The position numbers and the translations under genes are program-made. Of a stretch of DNA of 64,000 bases, positions 11,151-22,285 are shown piece after piece (position 1 is the stretch's first letter; the number at the start of each line of letters is the position of its first letter). This stretch comes from Ariolimax columbianus (taxonomy: Eukaryota; Mollusca; Gastropoda; Stylommatophora; Arionidae). The notes under the pieces were generated by a model. That model made no database searches, was not told the origin of the DNA, and was given only the letters and a program-made list of their open reading frames with translations. The stretch lies in NCBI GenBank assembly GCA_036924085.1, contig JAVGWX010000002.1:53355105-53419104 (forward strand). Reading direction: 5' to 3'.

Positions 11151-11589
11151 ACTTTTTTGCTTTTGCTGCATCATTCTAATGTTTGGCTTTCCACTACTTA
11201 ATTCCCACTTCTCTGACCCAAACTCTCCCCTTTGACTACATCCTCTATAGCACCCTATAATCGTTCACCTGTTCTAAAAATAGAAATCCAGCCAGGGAAG
11301 GCCGGCCTAATTTGGATGTCAGAGAAGAAATAGTTCCCTAATGACCTTCTTCTAGCTACCAATTGACCTGATTCCTACTCTTTTAAGTTGGATACAATTA
11401 GATGTGCCGCTTTGCTAGTTTGCTAATATGTCGCTACGCTTGAACAAAAATGACTATTACAATTTCAATTTCGAATTATTTAAAACTGTTTTATGCAAAA
11501 TTAAAGTAACCCATAGCATTACTGCCGTAAGGGTATGAGGTGTTGGCGATCTCACATTTTGAAAGGCTCGGCTATTTGAGGGCGGTAGC
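11151..11589. other. Intergenic, no gene seen
   Basis: May include 5' flank of the LINE. No recognisable ORF or repeat apart from that. Confidence 0.4.
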
Positions 11590-11716
11590 CTTCTCCTCTT
11601 CTTCACTGGGTCGACCCGGGTGCTGAAAAAACATTTCCGCCTCAACTGTGGAATAAACCAAGGACCACTCAGGTGCAAAGCCAGCACGCTAACCCCTGTG
11701 CTACGCGGCTCCCTTT
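11590..11716 (-). mobile_element. tRNA-derived SINE, family A copy 1
   Basis: On the minus strand it begins GGAGCCGCGTAGCACAGGGG TTAGCG, a tRNA-like A-box region, followed by a degraded B-box region, GAGGCGGAAATG and GGGTCGACCCAG. The same order is found at 14240-14376. The head lies at the 11716 side. Confidence 0.75.
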
Positions 11717-11879
11717 TTATGCAAAGGTATGTCTAATTTTAAAAACTTGTTAGGAAAGCTCAGTCTATCATGTCTATTCTAAAGCTTCGCCACTGATTAT
11801 AAACTTGCACATCTGCCTCCGACTTCTTACTTATCCATAGAGTTTATCCTTCTCTTAAGTTTAAAACCGCAATAAGAAT
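11717..11879. other. Short intergenic stretch
   Basis: Nothing recognised. Confidence 0.4.
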
Positions 11880-12590
11880 ATTTAGAAGTTAAATCTCTTT
11901 CTTGTAACCAGCATTGACCGTCATCTCTAACTGCAGACAAACAATGGAAATCGGTTGTTATTCCCATTTGAACGGCGCATCTTTCATCTTTCGCCGGGCT
12001 TGTAAACAGGTCAATCAATTCTCTCGTGACAGCCCTTATCGCTACCAGTACCCGTGCTTCGGTGATGGGAAGACACGACTGGGTTAGGGAGTTTCCCAAA
12101 CACGATGTTAAAAAAAAACAATAAGCAACTACGACCGCGTCCAGGAGAATAGTCACCGCGTCCTGCACTCGTGGCGGGAAGGGGCCGAAGCAGAGATAAT
12201 GAAAGTATCGTCTCTAATAGGAATCATCGGTGCCGAGGCAAGCGTCACTAGAGTTGATTATTTGTTTTATCCAACCGGGTGAGTGATCTCTCGGTCTAAC
12301 GGGCTAGTATTGCGTCATCAATCATCCGCGTTGTGGAACACAGTCAGCTTTCCGGGGAAAGTCCAGATAATCACAGAGATCTTTTGGACTGGGGCAGCGA
12401 TACGGCCGGCTAATTTAATAAACTTCTAGATTCTGTTTGGGGGTGGGTAATGTGGTGTGGAGGTTATGTCCAGCTTTGTACAGATTTATTTGTAGTATTT
12501 TGTTTTCTCTGAAATACCCATATTACGGTTCGATGGCTGTGCTCAATGCTTCATCTGGTTTGGATTTTCAGTTATCTAGTGTTCTATGTC
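11880..12590 (-). repeat. 0.7-kb duplicated segment, copy 2, with small Cys-containing ORF
   Basis: Homologous to 7640-8310. The minus strand is open from 12168 to 11827 (113 codons) but begins with GTG where copy 1 has ATG. It has a hydrophobic N-terminus (VVVAYCFFLTSCLG), then RAVTRELIDLFT, DERCAVQMG, CLSAVRDDGQCWLQERD. Compared with copy 1 there is an in-frame 36-bp extra block before CLSA. Upstream sequence to 12440 is also conserved between copies. The shared CWLxERD motif suggests descent from a coding sequence, but the lost start codon here argues for a pseudogene. Function unknown. Confidence 0.5.
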
Positions 12591-14239
12591 AGCTATCTCA
12601 GATTCAGACCAGCCTGATGACCCCATGTGGATAAGTTCAATGGTTCCTGGTCTGCACAAGTAAAGTCTGTATTGATTTTTCTTCGTTCGTGTAACGCCGG
12701 AGGTCTTTTGGTCACCATCCTACCATATAAGCGATCTTATACTGATGTTCTGTAAGACATTCCATTGCTTGATAAGTGATTTGTTTCAGTTCCAGAATCG
12801 TGTCATCTCTTATGTTCCAGTGATAATATCAAGTCTTACCATACATGATATTGAGGTGTTGGCTAGACGTATTCTCGTTTAGTCAAATTGTTTGAATGCA
12901 AACTAAGTCCTATAACTGTGTCAAATAAAAAATTATCCGATTTATCCTGAGACATACTAATTCCTTCTACGAGCCATTTTTTTTTGGACGATATAATTTT
13001 TCATGGATCTTAATATACTACGAGGAAAGGAACTGGCCACTCTACCTCATACAAGTTGTGGCTTAGTATTCTGAAGTCTCTAACAACTTCGTTTTCCGAT
13101 AGTAATGTAACTGCTATGGAACAAATCTTTACTTTAATATAAAAATACGTATGCATACTTCCTTTAATAAATTATATGTTTAAAAGCTTTGACACGACGA
13201 AGTATAATCAACAATTATTAATTGAGTTATCAATTCAAAATGTTTGGCTTTATCAATCACTTTTAACAGTTATTATAATCAAGCAACCAGTATAAGTTGA
13301 ACAAATATAAAGTGATCGGGTTCCTGAAATAATAGAACGTAATTAAGTTTGTAATTTGTCATCAAATAAGCCGGCAAAAGAAAGCAGAGATTACAAACTT
13401 GATTACTTTGACCCCACAGCTACAAAGGTGGGATGGTTAGTTTGGCCAAACATGTAAGAATTGTGCTTTGTTTTAACGAAAATCTGTCGAAGTGGATATT
13501 AGTAAGCTGAAATGTGACTTTCATGATTTTATCAGTCTATCAAACGTCAATGGTGTATAATTCTTGTTAATATGATTTTTCTTTCTGGAACATGATCGGC
13601 TTCTGCAGATGCGTGGTTTTTAAAAAAAAATGTCTTCTATGTTTCACAGATTTTTTAGTAAGATGGATGTTTGTTTAATATCTCTACCCTTGTACCATCA
13701 ACGGACATTGATTGCATGGTTTTTTGTTCTGTAGCTAGACCACACATCTGTTATATAATGAATAATGCTCCCTTCTACACGTCACAACAACCAAAATGTA
13801 TCTGAGACAAAAGTAGTTCCTTAATGCCAATTTGAACATGCTGGTCACAAATATGAACTTAAATTCGCGAATTAGTTATACTTTTTAAGGTAGCCGCAAG
13901 GGGTTGCTCGGTGGGAATGGATTGGTTGAACCTGATGTCCGATATATTGAGCGTGTGATTCTCTATGAGACAGACAACCTTGAGAGCCAATTAGATGACA
14001 CAATAAGTAGCAGCTATTGCAACCACATTTCTGTCTTGCCATAATGTGCCTTGTGGATAATGTGTGTGCAGGCGAACAAACTAATTTGCTATTACAAAGA
14101 CGATCCCTGAAACCGATCATACATTCTTTACTTTGGTTGTGAGATCAGTGATAAGGACGGGTATTTGGAACCATACATATGTGGTCATACCTTAGCAACA
14201 AATCTGCGCTGATGGTTGAATTGTATTTCCATTTTTGTG
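12591..14239. other. Intergenic, no gene seen
   Basis: AT-rich unique-looking sequence. The ORF on the minus strand at 13872-14120 is not recognisable. No tandem repeats or RNA genes seen. Confidence 0.45.
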
Positions 14240-14376
14240 GGGGAAACCAGTACCCATTTAAGGCTGGGTCGACTGGGGAGTCATTGCGGTCTTAAATAAA
14301 ACATTACCGCCTCAACTGGGGAATGAACCCAGGATGTGAATCCAGAGCGCTAACCACTGCGCTACGCGGCTCCACC
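14240..14376 (-). mobile_element. tRNA-derived SINE, family A copy 2
   Basis: The minus strand starts GGAGCCGCGTAGCGCAGTGG TTAGCGCTCTGG with a clear A box, then a B-box-like GGGTTCATTCCCC, GAGGCGGTAATG and a GTCGACCCAGCCTTAAATGG tail region. Structure matches the copy at 11590-11716. Confidence 0.85.
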
Positions 14377-14639
14377 TTTTTGTGGAAGGGACCGATAAAT
14401 CATCTGCCTGACTCCTCCAATTGGGCAAGGTTCATGAGAAGAAAAAAGTAGCTTTTGACTTATCCGAATACTCAATCTGTGATCTGGCCAGAATCTTACG
14501 GGTCTTTGTATTCCGGATGTACCAGATTCTTATACCCTGGGTGATGAAGAAGATATATTGCCAGTGGACATCCGTCACCGGTGAAAGCATCTGCATCAAG
14601 AGTTTCTGATTTCGTGCATATTGAAGAGTCTGCACAGCC

Positions 14640-15150
14640 ACATAAAATTACCCAGAGAGTGAATTGAGTAATCTAATGAGATATTTGGAATTGCCAAAAA
14701 GTAAACCAGAGCTGTTGGGGTCTAGACTACAGCAATGGAATCTTCTAGACAAGAATGTGCATATGCATTTGTTTCGTGATCGACAAAAAGAAATTACTGC
14801 TTACATTTTTTTAAATGACAGATAACCTTATTGCTTGCGCTGATGGCGGCACAACAAATCGATTACAAGGACGACGATTGAAGACTTCATTGATTTGTCC
14901 AAGTTTAGCTTCAAATCTGTATTGTTCCATAATGGTAACGTTTTATCATCTGTTACACTCGGATATTCAGTCATCCACATGAATGACACATACAACAACA
15001 TAAAACAACTGTTCAATAGCATCAACTGCAACGAATATGTGTGACAGATTTGTGAGGACCTGAAGCTCATTGGTACAAGATTGTTACACAACATGTTAAT
15101 GTTTCTGGGATCAAGGATCAGCGATCGAAATGATTTATTCTTTTCGACAA
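14640..15150 (+). pseudogene. Decayed protein of an unnamed invertebrate mobile-element family
   Basis: The plus strand shows LLGSRLQQWNLLDKNV at about 14718-14765, SKFSFKSVLFHNGN at about 14901-14942, and QICEDLKLIGT at about 15055, with stops near 14826, 14840 and 15040. I recall this order (LLGSRL..WNLL, then a Ser-Lys-..-Leu-His-Asn-Gly-Asn block, then C.DLK) from uncharacterised multi-copy proteins in invertebrate genomes, probably transposon-encoded. I cannot name the family. The sequence upstream to 14420 may belong to the same protein. The fragment is cut off near 15190, where a LINE begins. Confidence 0.5.
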
Positions 15151-15192
15151 CTTAAGGAAAAGTTACGTTAGCAGAATTAGCACTTTTATATC

Positions 15193-16760
15193 GCCTTCCA
15201 TTTGACAAGGTGTGGAAAGAGGGACTTAAAGTCAAGCTACAAAGAAGTGCAGTATCTGGAAAAATGTACAGATGGATCAGCCACTACCTCGAAAACAGAA
15301 CAGCCAGAATTCAAGTACAAGGGCAGATGAACAAAAAGGTGACACTGGAGCAAGGAGTACCCCAAGGGGGAGTACTGTCACCCACACTTTTTCTGGTGAA
15401 TATAAACAACATCATAGAGAATATACAAAGACGAGTCCACAGCTCAATGTTTGCAGATGATCTGGCTATGTGGACCTCTGAAAAAATCTCACCATAGCAA
15501 ACAATCTAATGCAGCAGGCCCTAACATCGTTGGAGGAGTGGGCGAAATCATGGCTGGTCAAAATAAATGAACAAAAAACAACATGTACGATATTCTCGCT
15601 TTCAAATAAACCACAGAACGACAAAATAAGTCTTTACGGCCAATATCTGCCACCAAACGATAACCCAAACTACCTGGGAGTCACATTTGATCGGCGCATG
15701 ACATGGAAAAGTCAGATCGAGAGAAACCGAATGAGAGCCAGACAAGGAATGGCAATCATGAGGACACTTGCTGGCACAAGCTGGGGAGCAGACAAAAGTA
15801 TACTAAAGAAACTGTACACTGGAAGAGTGAGACCAGTTCTCGAGTATGGCATTGGGGCACGGGTAACAGCAGCAAATGCGAACTTTGATAAAATTAGCAA
15901 ACTTCAAAACCAAGCCATGAGAGTAATAACAGGAGGCATGAAGTCAACGCCAATTGTAGAACTTGAAAAGATTACAAATCTGCAATCCATGACCGACAGA
16001 AGAGACTGCAGAGCCCAGCATCAAGCAGAGAAACTCAGAAGACTGACAGACCATCCAATGCATTAGAGACTAAATAGATTTGGAAATGGGAAACTAAAGC
16101 GGAGAAACTTTGCAGAAATAGCTAAAGCAAAGATGAGCGAAGACCCTACGAACACCGTAACAACACCAAAGCCCATCCCTACTGTATGCAAATCCACATG
16201 GAAGCAGCATATCATTCTGGAGGTAGTAGAAAATATACCAGATATTGGAAACAAGAACAGCCAGACTGAAAAAGAAAGAAGAGACATAACCCTGAGGTAC
16301 ATAACGGAAAACTACCCAAGCATGGACTGGACCCATGCATACACCGACGGTTCTCTAGAAAACACAACACAGAATGGAGGGGCAGGGGTATTCCTGAGCC
16401 TAACAAATGGTAGAAAAATAACACTGTCAGTGGCAACTAGAAAATACTCAATCAATTTCGGAGCGGAGGCAGAGGCACTGAAGGTTGCAGTAAAAGCAAT
16501 GCTGACAGGCGATGCTATGAAAGCCAGATAGTCCTGTTTACAGATGCCCTGTCCGTGGTTACAGCACTAAAAAGCCAGAAAAATAATGAACTCAATGAGT
16601 TAAGAGCAGTAGTCTGTCAACTATGCCAGCAATCCGTATCAAAAAGTGTAGTGGTACAGTGAGTTCCATCCCACTGTAACATTCAAGGCAACGAGGAGGC
16701 AGACAGACTGGCAAAAGAATGTGCAAGACTACCACAACCAGATTCTAGTGTGACCTACGA
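15193..16760 (+). pseudogene. RNase H-bearing LINE, 5'-truncated, RT plus RNase H
   Basis: The fragment starts abruptly inside reverse transcriptase at FDKVWKEG (15205) and runs through GVPQGGVLSPTLF (about 15355-15393), catalytic FADDL (about 15451), the thumb with NYLGVTFDRRMTW (about 15670) and MKSTPIVELEKI (about 15940). An RNase H domain follows with WTHAYTDGS (about 16328), AEAEAL (about 16467), LFTDALSVV (about 16535) and PSHCNIQGNEEADRLAKE (about 16665), so the usual D-E-D-H/D residues can be read. Breaks: frameshifts near 15485 and 16525, an in-frame TAG at 16064 and a TGA in place of Trp near 16659. The C-terminal zinc-knuckle part is absent. RNase H places it in the I/Jockey-type groups; exact clade not determined. 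Confidence 0.9.
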
Positions 16761-16764
16761 AGAT

Positions 16765-17985
16765 ATATATATATCTTTTGGCTTTACACTCCAAACCATA
16801 TCATCCTATAGTCAGTCATGACTGAAAGGAACTACAGTACTACATGTTTCTGGGACAGCGGTTGCAGGACTTCCCATCACAAGGAAAAGAGTTGGTCTTA
16901 CAGTAATCAATTGTACCGGGTAAAATTATTGTATTTAGCGAACCATTTGTAGAATCCTGCAAGCTTTTGTTCCCGCCTCTTCTCATCTAGTTTGAACTAA
17001 CGAGCAGTTTTGCAAAGGCCGTGCATTAAAATTGGGGCAGAATGTGTGTACCTTCGTAAAAAATGTCAAAATCAGGAAATGTGTATTTATGGATCCATAG
17101 ACACACCTGCTCTTCCTAGAAATGCCTGTTGATGATTTCCTCACAGGGAATTGGGACAAACTTTCAGAAAACGATCAACTTAACATTTACCAGAAGCTCC
17201 TAGAAACTATCTTACTGAGCTAGAGAGTGTTTACGGTGCAATATGTCATGGAAATTATAATTTCTGAATTCTCGTGTAAATTTCTACCCGGCTAACTGCA
17301 CTGTTGTTATTGACGATCACGAGAGACGGTTTCATCAAGACATTTCGCATACCACGCGTAAAACGCCAATCACTTTTCAGACCTGAAAACGGCTTCCAAG
17401 GTCGTGAATATAAGAATCGTTTCATTGCGCTACGCTTTATTGCACTTTGCAGATACTACGCTATATGAAAATTAATCATGTTTATTTATTAGAGTATGCC
17501 ATTTTCTTCCCACAGATTTTGACGAGAACATCGCATAGAAAAAGTCGATTTGTTCCACCATGTTTACCGTATTTGCACGCTTCGTACCTCCGTGTCACAT
17601 TCTGTCAATTCTCACACTTCTTGCAATATTCTGAATCTGTTGTCTTTGTTGTTAGATCGAACATTTTATTGTTCTCTTATTTATGAAATTATGACATTCA
17701 ACGTCCATCTTAGTTTCCATGAGCCGTTACTCCGATCAATAAATAAGGCTCAACATCACAGAATGACTCTCCATCACAAAAATATTACGATTATCTGAAG
17801 ACTCCCATGATTACGATCATCAATTTTTCAATGTAATGAAGTGTTTTTTTTTAAATTAACAGTTTGATGTATTTGTAAATACCCTATACATTATATCGCT
17901 ATTCTGCGCTAAATATACATAGTGTAGACGTGACTGTACACTTTATGCGTTGGGAAATCATCAATCCTTTTTCTGCGATCATTGC
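16765..17985. other. Intergenic, no gene seen
   Basis: Contains a short (AT)n run at 16762-16774 and AT-rich unique sequence. ORFs at 17447-17798 look like AT-rich chance frames. Confidence 0.45.
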
Positions 17986-17989
17986 TCAT

Positions 17990-18350
17990 GTAGATTGGAA
18001 CAGCATTCTTCAATAAAGTATGCTCTCGATTTCAAGGTATCAACTCCGCCGTGCAGGTTCTCCAAGGCGGGAGTGGACTTAGGTAACATTCTGCTCCTCA
18101 GATCTGCGTGTTGGAGGCAGTTCTGAAGTATATATGCTGCTATCATGTTTGCCAGGCCACAATAACACAGACTGGTGATACCTTTCTTGAATTTAGTGTA
18201 CATGTGGTGTCTCATTTGATTGTGACCAGTTCGGAGAACGAAGATCGATAACCTGGCCTTTCTGATAGTCAGAAAATGAGTGTGACCCGATTCATGAATG
18301 CTACCTGTAGCCAATTCCGCAGTATCTCTAAGGTATTTCTGTATTTTAGC
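17990..18350 (-). pseudogene. LINE C-terminal fragment with zinc knuckle
   Basis: The minus strand reads SIFVLRTGHNQMRHHMYTKF, then CYCG, an ILQNCLQHADLRS segment and STPALENLHGG. This is the usual Cys-Cys-His-Cys region that follows RNase H in I/Jockey-type LINEs. The reading frame runs into a (GA)n microsatellite at its upstream side. RT and RNase H are not present here. Confidence 0.75.
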
Positions 18351-18370
18351 AGTCCCTTTTGGAACACACA

Positions 18371-18377
<7 letters not shown>

Positions 18378-18451
<74 letters not shown>

Positions 18452-18452
18452 G
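18378..18452. repeat. (GA)n microsatellite
   Basis: About 75 bp of GA dinucleotides with a few interruptions, at the upstream edge of the LINE fragment. Confidence 0.95.
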
Positions 18453-18844
18453 ATGTGAGAGTAAATAATTGGACAACATAAATAATTGACATAGGTGGAC
18501 ATTCTTGTGCATGTTCTGTGTTAGCACTACCTCAAGTTTATGGCCGCGGCTACACAGTGAAGCTGGAATAGATCGCCTGCGCCAAAGTCCGTTGTGATTC
18601 TAGGAATGATAGTTTCTAAAAACAAAACGATGCTTTTAAATGTGGAAGTTGCTAAGCCCAAGCACAACTCTCTTTAGTCAAGTTCCACGACATTCTTGGA
18701 ATGTGAAGTGGTCCGGTTCTTTGATCCCTGGAATCCAGACTCATGTGGATTGGATGTTCAAGCAGTGAAAAAAAATATTATAATTAGCATATTAAATACG
18801 CTAACATTAAATATAAGATAACAAGCAGAGTGACTGTAGTGTGA
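18453..18844. other. Intergenic, no gene seen
   Basis: No recognisable feature. Confidence 0.4.
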
Positions 18845-19272
18845 CTCCCAGACTTAGCCAAGTGGTAGTGAAGTGATAGGTCTGTTATATATAGATGCGA
18901 GACTCCCAGACTTAGCGAAGTGGTAGTCAAGTTATAGCTCTGTTATAGATGTGTGACTCCCAGACTTAGACAAGTGGAAGTGGAGTGATAGGTCTGTTAT
19001 AGATGTGTGACTCACAGACTTAGCCAAGTGGTAGTGAAGTAATAGGTCTATTATAGATGTGTGACTCTCAGACTTAGCCAAGTGGTAGTGAAGTGATAGG
19101 TATGTTATAGATGCGTGACTCCCAGACTTGGCCAAGTGGAAGTCAAGTTATAGTTCTGTTAAAGATGTGTGACCAAGTCTTAGCCAATTGGAAGTGAAGT
19201 GATAGATCTGTTATAGATGTGTGACTACCATACTTAGCCAAGTTCTAGTGCAATTATGGCTCTGTTATCTTA
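18845..19272. repeat. 54-bp minisatellite, about 8 copies
   Basis: The unit TGACTCCCAGACTTAGCCAA plus GTGGTAGTGAAGTGATAGGT and CTGTTATAGATGTG is repeated with moderate divergence. Confidence 0.92.
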
Positions 19273-19439
19273 AATCTTAGCCCATGCGTCAGGACTGCAC
19301 AGTCGGAAAATATAGACAATACAAGAACTCTGTCATCATTAACGTCTGTTTTTGCGTAACAGGGATCGAATAAGCAGGACGATCCACTGACATATGGGAA
19401 TAATAGTTTATTTTATAATGCCACACGAACTTTAGTTTT

Positions 19440-19690
19440 TTTTGTTTTGCGTTCGCTTTATTTCTCAAATCCCCAAGGTGGTGTGCGTTGCACTGTGGTT
19501 TTTATTTTGCGCCAGTCGGCCCAGTGCATCCGACTTCAGCATACATTTTATATAAGGGTCTGCTTCCTCCTGCATTTTCTAAGGGTTTGCTTCCCGGGGT
19601 AACGGCCAGTGCAGTGATGGGGATCAAACCCAGCACCTTCTGGTTGTGAGCTGTGTCACTTAACCACTAGCCCACAGCGTCCACCTATTT
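19440..19690 (-). mobile_element. tRNA-headed SINE with shared core
   Basis: The minus strand starts GTGGACGCTGTGGGCTAGTG GTTAAGTG (A box), then GCTGGGTTTGATCCCC (B box), and later GCTGAAGTCGGATGCACTGG with GCGCAAAATA and a GCAACGCACACC segment. The tail is A-rich (CAAAACAAAAAA). The GCTGAAGTCGGATG core is the same as in the SINEs at 8.6, 21.3, 36.4 and 43.7 kb that lack this head. Confidence 0.82.
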
Positions 19691-19884
19691 GAGTTAGGTG
19701 TTCTTGACGATGTTTTTTTGATGGCGGTTACAGTGGCTCTCTTCTTCACGAAGCGTACTCGAGAAGGTAGACAGGGTCTTCCTGCCTGTAGTGCAATGCG
19801 AAGATCCTCAGTAAGGTCACTACTACGGGGATCACAGTGCTGATCCCTACTTCGTTAGCCAGACTGTCATGGAACAGTTTGTTT

Positions 19885-20140
19885 CCATAGAGAAACATAA
19901 TCTGATTGGTATGTTCCACCTAACTCTGACTAACTTAATCTGATTAGTATGTTTTATCTAACCCTGACTAGCATAATCTGATCAGTATGTCTTACCTAAC
20001 CCTGACTAACATAATCTGATCAGTATGTTTTACCTAACCCGGACTAACATAATCTGATCAGTATGTTCCATCTAACCCTGACTAACATAATCTGACCAGT
20101 ATGTTCCACCTAAAACTAACATAATTTGATCAGTATGGTT
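19885..20140 (-). repeat. 38-bp satellite, about 6-7 copies, inverted orientation
   Basis: The unit CATAATCTGATCAGTATGTT plus TTACCTAACCCTGACTAA is the reverse complement of the array at 21471-22285. Period measured directly as 38 bp (TCTG at 19977, 20015, 20053, 20091). Confidence 0.9.
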
Positions 20141-21039
20141 TACCTTATCTTGACGTTAGTCTCCTATCCACTTTACATCTGATGTAATCTGGTTATTTTA
20201 ACGCGCCAGAAACAAACGATCTAACCACTATTCCATTTTGAGTTTGAAGAAGATCAAACGTCTACATTAATCAGGGAGATAAAGATACGAACATTGAAAC
20301 AAATAACAAGCAAATTATGTACGAGAGATACGCCAGACGCTACATAATTCTTTGTTACTGTCTGGTCGGGACACAATCAATGAACAGGAAGCATGAAGAC
20401 AGAATTGAGTCCCTTGAACAGTGGACATACAGAAGATTATGGCGCATTTCATAGAAACAAAAACCCAGTCGCGGACAAAATAGGGGCCGTAACCGATGAA
20501 TTAGGTAAGCGAGAACATTGGAACAGATAACATGGGAACAGATAACATGGTAACAGATAACATGTTTTGAAGATCTATGGTTTGTTGCTGTATTCGATAC
20601 CACCCGTGCTGAGTAATTTGCCCTTGTGCGAATCTTTTCTGGTATCGAGTTTTTAGTGGATCGTCTTACATGAATCATTTGTAAAGCAGAATGGTAGACA
20701 GGTCACTTCTCACTGCACGAGTGCTGAGTTCGATCTCTGATATCCACATCCTCGAATCTACTCAGCTGTAAGTGGATATATGGCTTACTGTTAGAAACAG
20801 AAAGTCAGCGAGGAAGGGAACTAACCAACTTGTCTAGTAAAAAAGCTGAGTTCTAGTACAATAGAGACTATAACACTTTATCTCTGACAGCACTGTTTAC
20901 AATAGCTAACTTTCGCTTTCTTATATCCTGGCGTGTATTCAAGTTGTGGACGAGCTCTCCTGGCTGTAGTGCAATTCAAGACTACTGTGCAGGCTCATCA
21001 CTAGGAGGATCACAGTGGTGATCATCCCCTCGTTTTTGT
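20141..21039. other. Intergenic, with a possible tiny LINE fragment
   Basis: The sequence at 20935-21030 (CTGTAGTGCAATTCAAGA, GGATCACAGTGGTGATC) resembles 19785-19855, so the two 38-bp arrays share related flanks. At about 20385-20455 the plus strand reads EDRIESLEQWTYRRLWRIS, a pattern common after the RT of RTE-type LINEs; too short to be sure. Confidence 0.45.
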
Positions 21040-21110
21040 TCTTTGAAAAATGTCCTGTCAGACAAGACACACTGATCAGACTATGTTAGTCAGGGTCAGA
21101 CAAAACATAC
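21040..21110 (+). repeat. 38-bp satellite, left part split by SINE
   Basis: About two units ending AGACAAAACATAC, the sequence duplicated on the far side of the SINE. Confidence 0.88.
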
Positions 21111-21470
21111 GGGATCAAGATGCTGAGCAGCGCATGAGCTGCAGTGGTCAGCGACCCATAGCTGACTGCTAGCGTCAGGGCCAGCGAACCAGAGCTGCCA
21201 AGACCCTTCTACACCTCCACGCGGTAATTATGGATAACAGGCTTCAGCAGGGTAGACTGGCTAAGGAGAAGGGATCTAAGCGGGAATGATGACCCGGTAC
21301 TAAAAAATGCTTGCTGAAGTCGGATGTGTTGGACCGAAAGGTGCAAATATCGAAGTCAAGCTGTAAACAACGACACAACGCATTCCGTTCTCTGGACTAC
21401 ATTCTGCTACTTAAGCTCTTTCAGGGTTTGGTAGCGAGAGATTGAGAACGAACGAAGCCAAGCCATGGCA
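21111..21470 (+). mobile_element. Core SINE, 360 bp, with 13-bp target duplication
   Basis: AGACAAAACATAC occurs at 21098-21110 and again at 21471-21483, with uninterrupted 38-bp satellite on both outer sides, so the element's two ends are fixed by sequence. It contains GATGCTGAGCAGCGCATGAG, an A-box-like GAGCTGCAGTGGTCAGCG, about two 33-bp units, GATAACAGGCTTCAGCAG, the core GCTGAAGTCGGATGTGTTGG / ACCGAAAGGTGCAAATATCG, and the 3' end GGTTTGGTAGCGAGAGATTG AGAACGAACGAAG. Most other copies end in (AAG)n; here the tail is short. It encodes no protein, so LINE enzymes presumably moved it. Confidence 0.93.
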
Positions 21471-22285
21471 AGACAAAACATACTGATCAGACTGTCAGTC
21501 AGGGTCAGACAAAACACACTGATCAGACTATGTTAGTCAGGGTGGGACAAAACACACTGATAGACTACGTTAGTCAGGGTCAGACAAGACATACTGACCA
21601 GACTATGTTAGTCAGGGTCACGCAAGACATACTGACCAGACTATGTTAGTTAGTGTCAAACAAGACATGCTGATCAGATTATGTTAGTCAGGGTCAGGTG
21701 AAATATACTGATCAGATTATGTTAGTCATGGTTAGTTGGAACATACTGATCAGATTATGTTAGTTAGGGTTAGGTGGAACATACTGATCAGATTATGTTA
21801 GTCAGGGTCAGACAAAACACACTGATCAGACTATGTTAGCCACGGTCAGACAAAACACACTGATCAGACTATGTTAGCCACGGTCAGACAAAACACAATG
21901 ATCAGACTATGTTAGTCAGGGTCAGACAAAACACACTGGCCAAACTATGTTAGTAAGGGTCAGACAAAATACACTGATCAGACTATGTTAGTCAAAGTCA
22001 GACAAAACACACTGATCAGACTATGTTAGTCAGGGTCAGGTAAAACACACTGATCAGACTATGTTAGTCAGGGTCAGACAAAACACACTAATCAGACTAT
22101 GTTAGTCAGTATCAGACAAAACACACTGAACAGACTATGTTAGTCAGGGTCAGGCAAAACACACTGATCAGATTATGTTAGTCGGGGCCATGTGAAACAT
22201 AAGGATCAGACTACGTTAGTCAGGGTCAGGTAAAACATACTGATCAGTCAACGTTAGTCAGGGTCAGGTTAAATATACTTATGAG
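21471..22285 (+). repeat. 38-bp satellite, about 21 copies
   Basis: The unit AAACACACTGATCAGACTAT plus GTTAGTCAGGGTCAGACA; ACTG starts at 21783, 21821 and 21859 give a 38-bp period. Units vary at several positions, with a GTGAAATATACTGATCAG variant near 21700. Confidence 0.94.
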
